A DNA stretch of 64,000 nucleotides from Bartonella sp. DGB1. Lineage in GTDB: Bacteria > Pseudomonadota > Alphaproteobacteria > Rhizobiales > Rhizobiaceae. The notes under the pieces were generated by a model. The model was not told the origin of the DNA. It saw nothing but the letters and a program-made list of their open reading frames with translations, and did not search any database. Both the position numbers and the translations under genes were made by a program. Shown one piece after another: positions 48,590 to 56,741 of the stretch. How positions within the stretch are numbered: position 1 is the stretch's first letter; each line of letters begins with the position of its first letter. The stretch is taken from the NCBI RefSeq assembly GCF_041345015.1, contig NZ_CP166769.1:744001-808000 (forward strand), in the 5' to 3' direction.

Positions 48590-48883
48590 ATGATTTCTTT
48601 TCTTTTAAAAATTCTTGCTATAATAGCATTATTAGGAGCAATTATATCAGGGCTAATAGATGCTGCTAATTCGATAGCATCCTCAAAAGTGATAATGTCC
48701 TCTTTACAAAGCTTTTGGCAATCACTTTCTTCACAGTCTTATACGTCATTTCAAAATTGGTCACAAAATACTTTAGGTGAGAATGTTTGGAATGAATGGA
48801 TTTCTCCTATAATTCACTCCCCTGCTTGGTTAGTCTTATTAATTATTTCTATAATATTATTTCTCTTAGCACCAAGACGATAA
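48590..48883 (+). CDS. Small conserved-type membrane protein, function unknown
   Basis: A 97-residue protein with one membrane helix at each end (about residues 3-23 and 79-93) and a polar, Trp- and Ser-rich loop between, ending in APRR. The layout resembles a small two-helix protein found beside many alphaproteobacterial genes and sometimes labelled PetM-like, but that match is from memory and uncertain. A GAGG ribosome-binding site sits 6 bases before the ATG, so it is probably translated. It is monocistronic, between an upstream 12-bp palindrome and a shared bidirectional terminator. Confidence 0.72.
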   Translation: MISFLLKILAIIALLGAIISGLIDAANSIASSKVIMSSLQSFWQSLSSQSYTSFQNWSQNTLGENVWNEWISPIIHSPAWLVLLIISIILFLLAPRR

Positions 48884-48919
48884 AAGTTAATTACTATATT
48901 TAAAGAGTAATTAACTTTT
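48882..48919. terminator. Bidirectional terminator
   Basis: AAAAGTTAATTACT at 48882-48895 pairs perfectly with 48906-48919 over 14 bp, with a 10-base loop. It overlaps the stop codons of both convergent genes, and a T-run follows on each strand. Confidence 0.8.
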
Positions 48920-49783
48920 AACCTTAACCTCTTTTGCTGCTATAGAATATATTCTAATAGTAGCGCCATCAGCTTCCTTTACAGATAACTTTATTAATTT
49001 ATCTGCTAAAAGTTCTTCTGTTCTTAGATCATTTTCTATTAAAAGATCCTGCCTAATATTTTCAAGTTCAAAAGTATAACCCTCTACACAACCTGAATTA
49101 CCAAAATTACAAGAAATTTCTAAATGGACATCTTTTTTATCATCCATATTTTTAGCAATAATATCAATTATTATTGTTTTACCTGTAAAATTACTAACTA
49201 AGTCATTATTAACTTTTAATAAAATATAATCATTTTCAGACATAAAAGTGAGATCTAAAACTGGTTTATCTTGCTCTTGTGTAATTTCTAATTTACTTTG
49301 TCCTTCAGTTATAAAATTATCAGTATTGCTAAAATTCAATAATGATATCCAACCCAAACCAATATTAGAATAGCCAATTTGATTTGCTTCCAATTTATCT
49401 ATTTTAGTTGAATTATAATAAAATATATTTTTATAAAAGAGCAGAAATGCTATAAAAATTATTAAAAATAAAATACTTATACAATATATATATTTTTTGT
49501 AATAAAAATTCTTTGTTAAATTACGCGGTTCTACTAAAGATTTTTCATTTAACTGCGAATACTCATAATTATTTTGTTCTAAATAGCTTTGTTCAATATC
49601 AGTTATAATTTTTTCTAGCGATAAAAAAAGTTCTTTTTTAGTATGTTCAGAAACATCAACGTTCTGCTGAAGCGATTTTATATAGATATCTCTAGCCAGA
49701 GCATAAATTTTATTACGTGTATCTACAGAAGGATTTTCATAAGATGATAAGGTATCACGTATTATTTTTTCAATATTATTCAC
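48911..49783 (-). CDS. Unrecognised single-pass membrane protein
   Basis: A 290-residue protein not recognised. Residues 1-90 are charged and helical-looking (RNKIYALARDIYIKSLQQ; LFLSLEKIITDIEQSYLEQ) and probably cytoplasmic; a single membrane helix lies at about 98-117; the remaining 170 residues look like a mixed beta domain on the periplasmic side, with two cysteines (ISCNFGNSGC) that could form a disulfide. The N-terminal part resembles short helical segments at the start of several alphaproteobacterial membrane proteins. It ends in a shared terminator. Codon use matches neighbours. No function is proposed. Confidence 0.7.
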   Translation of the reverse strand: MNNIEKIIRDTLSSYENPSVDTRNKIYALARDIYIKSLQQNVDVSEHTKKELFLSLEKIITDIEQSYLEQNNYEYSQLNEKSLVEPRNLTKNFYYKKYIYCISILFLIIFIAFLLFYKNIFYYNSTKIDKLEANQIGYSNIGLGWISLLNFSNTDNFITEGQSKLEITQEQDKPVLDLTFMSENDYILLKVNNDLVSNFTGKTIIIDIIAKNMDDKKDVHLEISCNFGNSGCVEGYTFELENIRQDLLIENDLRTEELLADKLIKLSVKEADGATIRIYSIAAKEVKVKS

Positions 49784-49946
49784 TTAGTAACGTCCTACTA
49801 ATAAGGCACTAGAAATATTATTAATTAAAATGATCTTTATATATCTTTAAACATATATCACATTATTTATTTTAAAAGATAAATTTTTTAACTTTACTCA
49901 CAAACGAATGACTAAATTTAACGTAATAAATAATTATTTATATAAT

Positions 49947-50675
49947 TTAATAAAATTTTTCATAATCAAAAAACCCTTGACATTTTAAATTATTGTATAG
50001 ATTTTTATCACCCAAATAACTTATTAATCCTCTAAAATCTATTTTTTTACCATTAACATTATATATTTCATAAATATCATCTAGGTGAATTTCTTCCATT
50101 GTATTAGTATTTAGATTAGTTATAAAAAGATAAATTTCAAAAGCATTATTTTCATGTTCATTATATTCGGCTTTTATTTCCTTTATTGATTTTTTAATCG
50201 TATGTAATTCATTCTGATATATTTGTAATAATTTAAGATGTTTTTTATTATCAGGGTCAGCTATTAACTGTTGTAATTCTAATTTTCTCAATAGGAAAGA
50301 AGCTAACCACTCACGTATTTGATAATTATCTTGTTTAATTTGATGGAGTAATACATTAGCAAAGCTATAGTTATTTTTATAGCTATAGCTTAATTTTAAC
50401 TTAAATGCAGTATCTGCTTGCCATAAAATTTTAGTAAATTTAGCATTACTATTAATATATTTTTTGACTTTTTTAGAGTTACTTTCTTCTAATTTTAACT
50501 TATGATGTATGGTTAATATATTTCTAATGCGTATAAAATTATATTTTATTATCCTATATAATATAAAAACTATAATTAAATTTATAACTACATACCAATC
50601 ATTATTCCATAATATTATGGTTATTATAAAAATAAGATAACCGATATATCTTTTTAGTTGAATATCATTAACCAT
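49947..50675 (-). CDS. Unrecognised membrane protein with coiled-coil region
   Basis: A 242-residue protein not recognised. Two closely spaced membrane helices lie at about residues 11-23 and 27-42 (IGYLIFIITIILW; VVINLIIVFILYRII), followed by a basic, helical cytoplasmic-looking region with a likely coiled coil near 125-175 (LELQQLIADPDNKKHLKLLQ; HTIKKSIKEIKAEY). It is on the same strand as the 290-residue membrane protein but 163 bases upstream of it, so a shared transcript is possible, not shown. Asn and Lys content is very high. Confidence 0.65.
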   Translation of the reverse strand: MVNDIQLKRYIGYLIFIITIILWNNDWYVVINLIIVFILYRIIKYNFIRIRNILTIHHKLKLEESNSKKVKKYINSNAKFTKILWQADTAFKLKLSYSYKNNYSFANVLLHQIKQDNYQIREWLASFLLRKLELQQLIADPDNKKHLKLLQIYQNELHTIKKSIKEIKAEYNEHENNAFEIYLFITNLNTNTMEEIHLDDIYEIYNVNGKKIDFRGLISYLGDKNLYNNLKCQGFFDYEKFY

Positions 50676-51453
50676 AGCATATCATAATATTTTATTAAAT
50701 TAGAAATATTTAAATTATAATATAAAGTTACTTTAGTAAGATATATTGATGAATATCTATAATATTCCTGAAGAAATATAGATTAAAACTTATCTTCGAA
50801 GCTATGATTTTATCTTACTAAAAACCCATTCTAATAAAATTTTGAATATTAACTAGATTAAAATACACAAATCAACAAAAATTAATAAAGATAAATATAA
50901 AAAAATTCCGCTATCTTCTCACCTATTAATTAAATACTTCTACCATTATAGTAAATATTGTACAATCTATAATTGCAGACTTTCTTAGAACTAGTGATCT
51001 AAGAACTAATTGTAAGCTCTACTATAAAAATATATCTTAATCAGATCGATCTTCATACAAAACATAAAACTTTTTATACATTTGTTCGTTTGATTCTATA
51101 CAAAAGAAATCATTTAAAAAAATATAGGAAAACAATAACTCTATACTCTCCTGAGTTTAGAATTATACCTAAGCTCACGTCCCTTTATTTTTGTCACAAA
51201 TTATCTAATCTAGTACACAGATGTTTTTTTAATTATACACGTGAAGCATTTAATAACAATAATGTAAGTATCACTTGAGCATTATTGTTATTCTAAAACT
51301 AACCCTCTTTGCTTCTCCTAGGAAAGAAATAGCTATCAAATAACATGTTATAGCTATAATATAGATATCTAACTACGTAAATTAAGATATACTATATGCT
51401 CATTATTAGCTCTAATTACATTAAATTTCTACTCAGATATCTGTTAGCAATTA
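50676..51453. other. Gene-free region with one long palindrome
   Basis: No gene is supported in these 778 bases. The one clear structure is the 13-bp inverted repeat at 51252-51292. A 62-residue forward reading frame at 51090 has no recognisable features and no ribosome-binding site. Confidence 0.5.
51252..51292. repeat. 13-bp perfect inverted repeat
   Basis: AATAACAATAATG at 51252-51264 pairs perfectly with CATTATTGTTATT at 51280-51292 across a 15-base loop. No T-run follows on either strand. Confidence 0.6.
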
Positions 51454-51894
51454 TTATTTTTTAGATTTTTCACTCACGTCATCATTATCTTTTACCGAAA
51501 CGCCGTCATAAATTTCCTATTTTCTATCAACTTTAGAATCGACCTGGGTACTAAAAACTGTAGACTTATCAAAGAGACCAATATTACCATAAACTTTAGC
51601 ATTGTCAAAAACTCTAACATTATCTGAAATTTCAGCATGACCAAAAACCATAGCTTTACCATATACCCAGCTATCACCTTTATGAGATAAATTATGTTCA
51701 GATTGAATATAACCTCCAAAGTCACCTTTCTTGACAGAATTACCTATATCTCTTAAAGCCTTAATTCAACAAACTGTTACTCCATCTATTATACATTCGT
51801 TAGTGATTTCGTATTTTTTTTCCTGAAGTGGTAGATTAATAAAACCAAATATTAACAAGACAATTAATGCTCCTAAAATGACTTTTAGCTTCAT
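51454..51894 (-). pseudogene. Phage-type tandem-repeat (G-x-A-x-V) protein interrupted by UGA and UAG
   Basis: From the ATG at 51894 (good GAGAGGG site upstream) one frame runs 146 codons to the TAA at 51454-51456, broken by TGA at codon 43 (51766-51768) and TAG at codon 126 (51517-51519). The N-terminus is a membrane anchor or signal (MKLKVILGALIVLLIFGF). After the TGA comes IKALRDIGNSVKKGDFGGYI, then SEHNLSHKGDSWVYGKA, then repeats AMVFGHAEISDNVRVFDNAKVYGN. This matches the beta-helical polymer-type proteins often carried by phages and islands, where the equivalent of the TGA position is commonly arginine, so CGA to TGA is a likely change. It lies 501 bases downstream of tRNA-Arg. Confidence 0.75.
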
Positions 51895-51979
51895 TATACC
51901 CTCTCTAATATTATTAATTTTAAAAGTTATAATATATAAATTTTTCTATAGGCAATAATATTCTACTTTATATCACCGA

Positions 51980-52285
51980 TTACCTCCTCATCCACTTAAT
52001 TACCGCAAACCAAGTTAACCCTATACCCAGTAAGGTTAAGATAGTAAAGAGATAGCGTAAAATGATAAATTTTTTGATTGTGGCCGTATTTCTCTAGCTA
52101 TTTCGGTAAAAATTACACTTAGAGCACTGATAGGCATAGCTGCAACGGTGATGATGTACCATCTATTTTTTTGCTTATCTGCTCTTGTTGGTTTCTATCA
52201 CAATCTAAACATTGAGATTCTACAGTTAAACATTTAGCCTATAAACCAATTTCAGCTGAACTAAGATTAATTAATAGAGGTTAAT
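51980..52285 (-). pseudogene. Frameshifted zinc-ribbon membrane protein remnant
   Basis: On the minus strand one frame reads AKCLTVESQCLDCDRNQQEQ then SKKIDGTSSP; after a frame change the sequence continues HHHRCSYAYQCSKCNFYRNS and, past a TAG (52094-52096), KKFIILRYLFTILTLL then WFAVIKWMRR and the TAA at 51980. Two Cys-x-x-Cys pairs followed by a membrane helix and a basic end look like a small zinc-ribbon membrane protein. At least one frameshift and one or two nonsense codons break it. It lies between tRNA-Arg and the broken repeat-protein gene, on the same strand, with 86 bases to the latter. Confidence 0.5.
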
Positions 52286-52394
52286 TTTAAAATTCTTACA
52301 AATTTATTTTAATATAAAGCGATATATTAAAATCTATAGCATAATATTAAATATGTTATACACCGTTGATTTTACTGGATTTTTAGGAAAATAA

Positions 52395-52471
52395 TGGCGA
52401 CCCCGAGAGGATTCGAACCTCTGACCCACAGCTTAGAAGGCTGTTGCTCTATCCAGCTGAGCTACGGGGCC
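52395..52471 (-). tRNA. tRNA-Arg (anticodon TCT)
   Basis: A 77-base cloverleaf. The anticodon arm ACAGC-CTTCTAA-GCTGT gives anticodon TCT, the T-arm AGAGGTTCGAATCCTCT is normal, and CCA is encoded. It reads away from the NDUFS4-like gene toward the decayed genes. Confidence 0.98.
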
Positions 52472-52507
52472 ATTATATTTTTATTTATTAAATAACCTTT
52501 AACCTTA

Positions 52508-52813
52508 CTAATGTGTCCAAGGTAAAGAACGATTATAGGCAAAATTATTAGAATAAGATAAATTACAACGTTTGCTCATGTGCGGTACTTCTACTTTATA
52601 AGATATACCATAACGAGATGCATAATCAACTGCACTTTCCAAACTGGTAAATTTCAATCGTATCTGTGATAACATATCACAACTGACATCATATCCCATT
52701 AATGGATCTACATCCTTTTCAAATTGAGCTGGATATTCTAATATCCAGTGTTTTTTTTGTCTTCGTCCTGATTGCATCGCATTTTTTGCTGGAACATATA
52801 TACGAGCTATCAT
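52508..52813 (-). CDS. NDUFS4-like complex I accessory subunit
   Basis: An accessory subunit of NADH:ubiquinone oxidoreductase, known from mitochondria and Alphaproteobacteria (ETC complex I subunit conserved region). The 101-residue protein has the family pattern: MIARIYVPAKNAMQSGRRQ, WILEY, DPLMGYDVSCDM, QIRLKFTSLESAVDYASRYGI, and the conserved end SYSNNFAYNRSLPWTH. A strong AGGAG site precedes the ATG. The tRNA-Pro gene ends only 16 bases upstream and the tRNA-Arg gene starts 36 bases downstream, all on one strand, so the mRNA is probably excised from a tRNA-containing transcript. Confidence 0.93.
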   Translation of the reverse strand: MIARIYVPAKNAMQSGRRQKKHWILEYPAQFEKDVDPLMGYDVSCDMLSQIRLKFTSLESAVDYASRYGISYKVEVPHMSKRCNLSYSNNFAYNRSLPWTH

Positions 52814-52829
52814 TATTCTCTCCTATTAA

Positions 52830-52906
52830 TGGTCGGAGCGGCGTGATTCGAACACGCGACCCCCTGAACCCAAATCAGGTGCGCTACCAAGCTGCGCTAC
52901 GCTCCG
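52830..52906 (-). tRNA. tRNA-Pro (anticodon TGG)
   Basis: A 77-base cloverleaf. The anticodon arm CCTGA-TTTGGGT-TCAGG gives anticodon TGG, acceptor CGGAGCG pairs with its 3' partner CGCTCCG, and CCA is encoded. It lies 16 bases before the NDUFS4-like start. Confidence 0.98.
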
Positions 52907-52924
52907 TTATTAACCATTATTCTT

Positions 52925-52953
52925 TTATTATTCTTTTATAAAAAAAATTTCAA
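52925..52953 (-). promoter_or_regulatory. Candidate promoter of tRNA-Pro/NDUFS4/tRNA-Arg
   Basis: On the minus strand TTGAAA (52948-52953) and TAATAA (52925-52930) are 17 bases apart, ending 18 bases before tRNA-Pro. Confidence 0.5.
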
Positions 52954-52989
52954 CTATTAAAATCATATTTCAACTGTTTTTTATATTAT

Positions 52990-53697
52990 TTAATTTTTTT
53001 GCTCCGTTAATTTAAAAGCTTTATTTATAATGTTGCGATTAGCTTTCTTTTTTTCATCAATCACTAATTGATCTATATAATTGACTAAATTATTAATTTT
53101 ATCTACAGTTCGCTCTACTCTAAGTAAGATATAATCTATCATATTATTATCTATAATTAACTGTCTATCTGCTAAGAGTTTTTTTAATAAACCTTTTAAT
53201 AACAAATCATCTGGCGTATCTATTTTTATCATATTAACTGTGCGTAATCTTGAGATAAGATCATTTATTGTTAATTGCCAGGTAGATGGAAAATAATGAG
53301 AGGTAATTAATAAGCTAGTAGTTTTATTGATCAAAAAAGTTTCTTTGATTGCATTAAATAGATGAAATAAATTAATTTCATCTATTTTACTTTTTCCTAA
53401 ATTATCAATAAATATTGAATGTCCACTTAAAGCTAATTCTACACCTTTATCTAATTCAAATTTATTTATTGATATAGCTTTAGACTTTTCTAACCATAAA
53501 TTAGAAATATGGGTTTTACCACACCCCTGCTCGCCTATTAATACCGTAATTGGTGTTTGCCAAGCAGGCCATTGCTCTAAGAAACATATCGCGCTACAAT
53601 TTGCTCGGCTAACAATTAAATTATCACGTCCATATATACTTTGGTAACCAAGATCAAACGATAATTGTTGCTGATAATATTCTATTTTTCTATGCAT
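52990..53697 (-). CDS. hdaA: DnaA-related regulator Hda/HdaA
   Basis: Hda family AAA+ proteins work with the sliding clamp to turn off DnaA after initiation. The 235-residue protein starts with a short clamp-binding-like QQLSFDLGYQ at about residues 10-19, then Walker A IGEQGCGKTH at 54-62, a Walker B-like HSIFIDNLGKS, the TTSLLITSHY sensor region, and DLISRLRTV with the sensor/arginine-finger region. It lacks the DNA-binding domain IV of DnaA. The perM-hdaA neighbourhood beside purMN is conserved in Alphaproteobacteria. Confidence 0.92.
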   Translation of the reverse strand: MHRKIEYYQQQLSFDLGYQSIYGRDNLIVSRANCSAICFLEQWPAWQTPITVLIGEQGCGKTHISNLWLEKSKAISINKFELDKGVELALSGHSIFIDNLGKSKIDEINLFHLFNAIKETFLINKTTSLLITSHYFPSTWQLTINDLISRLRTVNMIKIDTPDDLLLKGLLKKLLADRQLIIDNNMIDYILLRVERTVDKINNLVNYIDQLVIDEKKKANRNIINKAFKLTEQKN

Positions 53698-53734
53698 ATT
53701 TTTTTATAACAAATTTATAACAGAGTTTAAATAT

Positions 53735-54820
53735 TTACTTAGTTTCTTTTTCATCATAAAAAGAAGAATTTAAGTAAATTTTTAAAATAAATCTTATTAA
53801 TACCCCTATTACCGCGGCTACAGGCACTGCTATTAAAGTTCCGGTAAACCCAAATAGATAACTAAAAGCTATCAAAGAAAACATTAACCATACAGGATGC
53901 AGCCCAACCGAAGAGCCTACTAATTTTGGTTGCAATATATAACCTTCAATAAATTGACCTACAAAAAATATTATCAATGCTATTACAATTTTACTCCAAT
54001 CATCGGGCCAAAATTGCATAAAAGACATTCCAATAGATAGAACTAACCCTATCAAGGTACCAACATAAGGAATAAAACTTAATATTCCTATAATTATTCC
54101 TATAAGGAAAGAAAAATTTAACCCTAAAAAACCTAGCATAACTATATAATATAAAGCAATTATTAAGGACACGACACTTTGTCCACGGATAAAACCAGCG
54201 ACTGTTTTATCCATTTCATAAAATAAATTACGCACAGTATATAAATGATTGCGAGGTATCCAACTATCTATAATTTTAACCATACGTGGCCAATCTACCA
54301 TCAGATAAAATGCAATAACTGGAGCTATAACAAAAAATGAAACTATATTAATAAAAACTTTACTAGAGCTCCACAGAGAAGATAATATAGAGGATAAAAA
54401 ATTTCCACTTTGTTGTAACAAATTATTAATATTATCTTGAATTAAAAACCGCCCAAAGCTAGTATTTTGTTCTAACCAAATAGAGTCAGTTTCAGATAAT
54501 AATACGTCTAATTTTTCAGCATAATATGAGAAATTAGCAATAAATTGCCCTAATTGGGTAAGTAATATAGGTATTAATATTAATAATAATAAAGCCAATA
54601 CTATAAAAAAGGTAAGCAAAATAAAACTACTAGAAATTGCTCTAGATATTCCAAACTGAGAAAAATAATTAATCAGTGGATTAAGAAAATAAGCCACAAT
54701 AAGCCCAAATACAAAAGGCAATAAAATAGCACTAAAAATACTGATAATAATTAAAAGTACAATTAGTCCTGCAGACCAAAATAATGTTTCCTTAGGTAAG
54801 CTTTTACGTAATGGTTGCAT
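53735..54820 (-). CDS. AI-2E/PerM-family transporter
   Basis: A 361-residue inner-membrane protein with about eight helices, of the AI-2E exporter family. The C-terminal half has the family patterns RGQSVVSLIIALYYIVM, GILSFIPYVGTLIGLV, and EGYILQPKLVGSSVGLHPVWLMFSL. The family includes TqsA and cation/proton antiporters, so the substrate here cannot be named. It is followed by hdaA at a 37-base distance and is divergent from purM. Confidence 0.88.
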   Translation of the reverse strand: MQPLRKSLPKETLFWSAGLIVLLIIISIFSAILLPFVFGLIVAYFLNPLINYFSQFGISRAISSSFILLTFFIVLALLLLILIPILLTQLGQFIANFSYYAEKLDVLLSETDSIWLEQNTSFGRFLIQDNINNLLQQSGNFLSSILSSLWSSSKVFINIVSFFVIAPVIAFYLMVDWPRMVKIIDSWIPRNHLYTVRNLFYEMDKTVAGFIRGQSVVSLIIALYYIVMLGFLGLNFSFLIGIIIGILSFIPYVGTLIGLVLSIGMSFMQFWPDDWSKIVIALIIFFVGQFIEGYILQPKLVGSSVGLHPVWLMFSLIAFSYLFGFTGTLIAVPVAAVIGVLIRFILKIYLNSSFYDEKETK

Positions 54821-54942
54821 ATTTAAATCCTTTGCATAACGACTTATTATAACATATTTGTAGAAGTTTGTTAGAGAAGCAATAGACTTGTTAAAAGAAA
54901 AATGTTAAATATAAAATAATTTAGAACAATAACGAGTATTTG

Positions 54943-56010
54943 ATGACTAACTCTAATGATCAAACAAAAAAACCTTTGACGTATGCCTCTGCTGGAGTCA
55001 ATATAGATAACGGTAATCAACTAGTAGAACAGATTAAACCTTTAATTAAAAAAACACAACGCCCTGGTACAAGTGGAACAATAGGTGGTTTTGGAGGAAT
55101 TTTTGATTTAAAAGTTCTAGCATTCAAAGATCCTATATTAGTTGCTGCCAATGATGGTGTAGGTACAAAATTAAAAATTGCAATTGAGACCAATAAACAC
55201 AATACTATCGGTATTGATTTAGTAGCTATGTGCGTTAATGATCTTATTGTACAAGGTGCAACGCCGCTATTTTTCCTTGATTATTTTGCTACAGCTAAAT
55301 TAAATCCACAACAAGGATATGAGATTATATCTGGTATTACTGAAGGATGTATCCAAGCTGGCGCAGCGTTAATTGGTGGAGAAACCGCTGAATTACCTGG
55401 CATGTATCACGATAATGATTATGATCTTGCTGGATTCGCGGTTGGAGCTGTAGAGCGTGAATTATTATTACCTAAAAAAAATATTAAAGCAGGAGATGTA
55501 ATAATAGGCTTGTCTTCATCTGGTGTACATTCTAATGGTTTTTCTTTAGTACGTAAAATCATACAACAAACTAAACTTACCTGGGATTCTCCCGCCCCTT
55601 TTGATAAAAACAAAAAATTAGCAGATGTATTTTTAACTCCAACTAAAATTTATGTAAAAGTTATTTTAAAAGCTTTAAATATTATCTCATCTATAAAAGG
55701 TTTAATTCACATTACTGGTGGAGGATTTACTGATAATATACCTAGAATTTTACCTGATAATATATCCGCTAAAATACATGTAAATGAGTTAGATTTACCT
55801 CCTATATTTCAATGGTTAAAAAAAGAAGCTAACCTATCAGACATGGAAATGCTACGAACTTTTAATTGCGGTTATGGTATGCTAGTCATTGTACCAGAGG
55901 AAGATGCTGCAAAAACTTTAGACTTTTTTAACCAACATGGAGAAGATGCTAAAATCTTAGGTAATCTAATCCACAGAGAAGAAAATATAGAACCAGTTAT
56001 TTATGTATAA
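54943..56010 (+). CDS. purM: Phosphoribosylformylglycinamidine cyclo-ligase
   Basis: PurM closes the imidazole ring to form AIR in purine synthesis. The 355-residue protein has the family N-terminus [20 protein letters not shown], the GFGGIFDL and [12 protein letters not shown] segments, [32 protein letters not shown] and [15 protein letters not shown]. The ATG at 54943 is preferred to the in-frame TTG three bases earlier. Its stop overlaps one possible purN start, and purN is certainly co-transcribed. Confidence 0.97.
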   Translation: MTNSNDQTKKPLTYASAGVNIDNGNQLVEQIKPLIKKTQRPGTSGTIGGFGGIFDLKVLAFKDPILVAANDGVGTKLKIAIETNKHNTIGIDLVAMCVNDLIVQGATPLFFLDYFATAKLNPQQGYEIISGITEGCIQAGAALIGGETAELPGMYHDNDYDLAGFAVGAVERELLLPKKNIKAGDVIIGLSSSGVHSNGFSLVRKIIQQTKLTWDSPAPFDKNKKLADVFLTPTKIYVKVILKALNIISSIKGLIHITGGGFTDNIPRILPDNISAKIHVNELDLPPIFQWLKKEANLSDMEMLRTFNCGYGMLVIVPEEDAAKTLDFFNQHGEDAKILGNLIHREENIEPVIYV

Positions 56011-56020
56011 AGATCATAAA

Positions 56021-56638
56021 ATGAAAAAGCATAAAATTGCGATTTTAATCTCTGGTAGTGGTTCTAACATGGAATCACTGATTAAATATAGTCTTACTGA
56101 TGAGTCCACTTTTGAAATAACAAAGGTTATCAGCAATAATATTAATGCTCTAGGATTAAAAAAAGCTGCTAATTATAATATAAAAAATATTGCTATTGAT
56201 CGAAATAATTATCAAAATAAAGCACAACATGAACAAGCAATGTTAACCGAATTAAAAAAAGATAATATAGATTTAATATGTTTAGCAGGATATATGCAAT
56301 TATTATCCTCTGATTTTATCGGTAATTATCAAAATAAAATTTTAAATATCCACCCTTCTTTACTACCTTTGTTTAAAGGACTAGATACCTACAACAAAGC
56401 AATAGAATCTGGTATGAAATTTACTGGATGCACGGTACATATAGTTACAGAAAAAATGGATGAAGGAAAAATAATAGCTCAAGCTGTAGTCCCGATATTT
56501 AAACATGACACTAGCAGTGATTTACAACAAAGAATTTTAAATGCAGAACATCTGTTATATTATCGTGCGATAGAACAATATCTCAATAATATTGAAAATA
56601 ATAATATTAACAATGAAGATAGATTAATAAATTTATAG
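56021..56638 (+). CDS. purN: Phosphoribosylglycinamide formyltransferase
   Basis: PurN transfers a formyl group from 10-formyl-THF to GAR. The protein has ISGSGSNMESL near the N-terminus, the catalytic segment ICLAGYMQLLS, NIHPSLLPLFKG with the conserved Asn and His, GCTVHIVTEKMDEGKIIAQ with the catalytic Asp. The start at 56021 gives MKKHKIAILISG, the normal family beginning (205 residues); an ATG at 56003 would overlap purM by 8 bases and add six residues. A convergent palindrome follows the gene. Confidence 0.95.
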   Translation: MKKHKIAILISGSGSNMESLIKYSLTDESTFEITKVISNNINALGLKKAANYNIKNIAIDRNNYQNKAQHEQAMLTELKKDNIDLICLAGYMQLLSSDFIGNYQNKILNIHPSLLPLFKGLDTYNKAIESGMKFTGCTVHIVTEKMDEGKIIAQAVVPIFKHDTSSDLQQRILNAEHLLYYRAIEQYLNNIENNNINNEDRLINL

Positions 56639-56709
56639 AGATCTCCTCTAATAACTTAAACTTTCACGTTAAGATATCTAAATTTACTGAATCAACTACG
56701 TAATTAAGT

Positions 56710-56741
56710 ATAATATCAATCATATATGTGATTGATATTAT
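56710..56741. terminator. Convergent 13-bp hairpin between purN and SPOR gene
   Basis: ATAATATCAATCA pairs perfectly with TGATTGATATTAT (56729-56741) across a 6-base loop. It overlaps the SPOR-gene stop codon at 56738. No T-run follows, so it is only a probable terminator. Confidence 0.5.

Noticed and set aside
51090-51278. A 62-residue forward reading frame
   Set aside because: No ribosome-binding site, no family features, and it runs into a palindrome; likely chance.
51454-51894. UGA read as tryptophan or selenocysteine
   Set aside because: UGA works as a stop in this window (amiC, RF2 frameshift site), the aligned residue is more like arginine, and no SECIS-like hairpin follows the codon.
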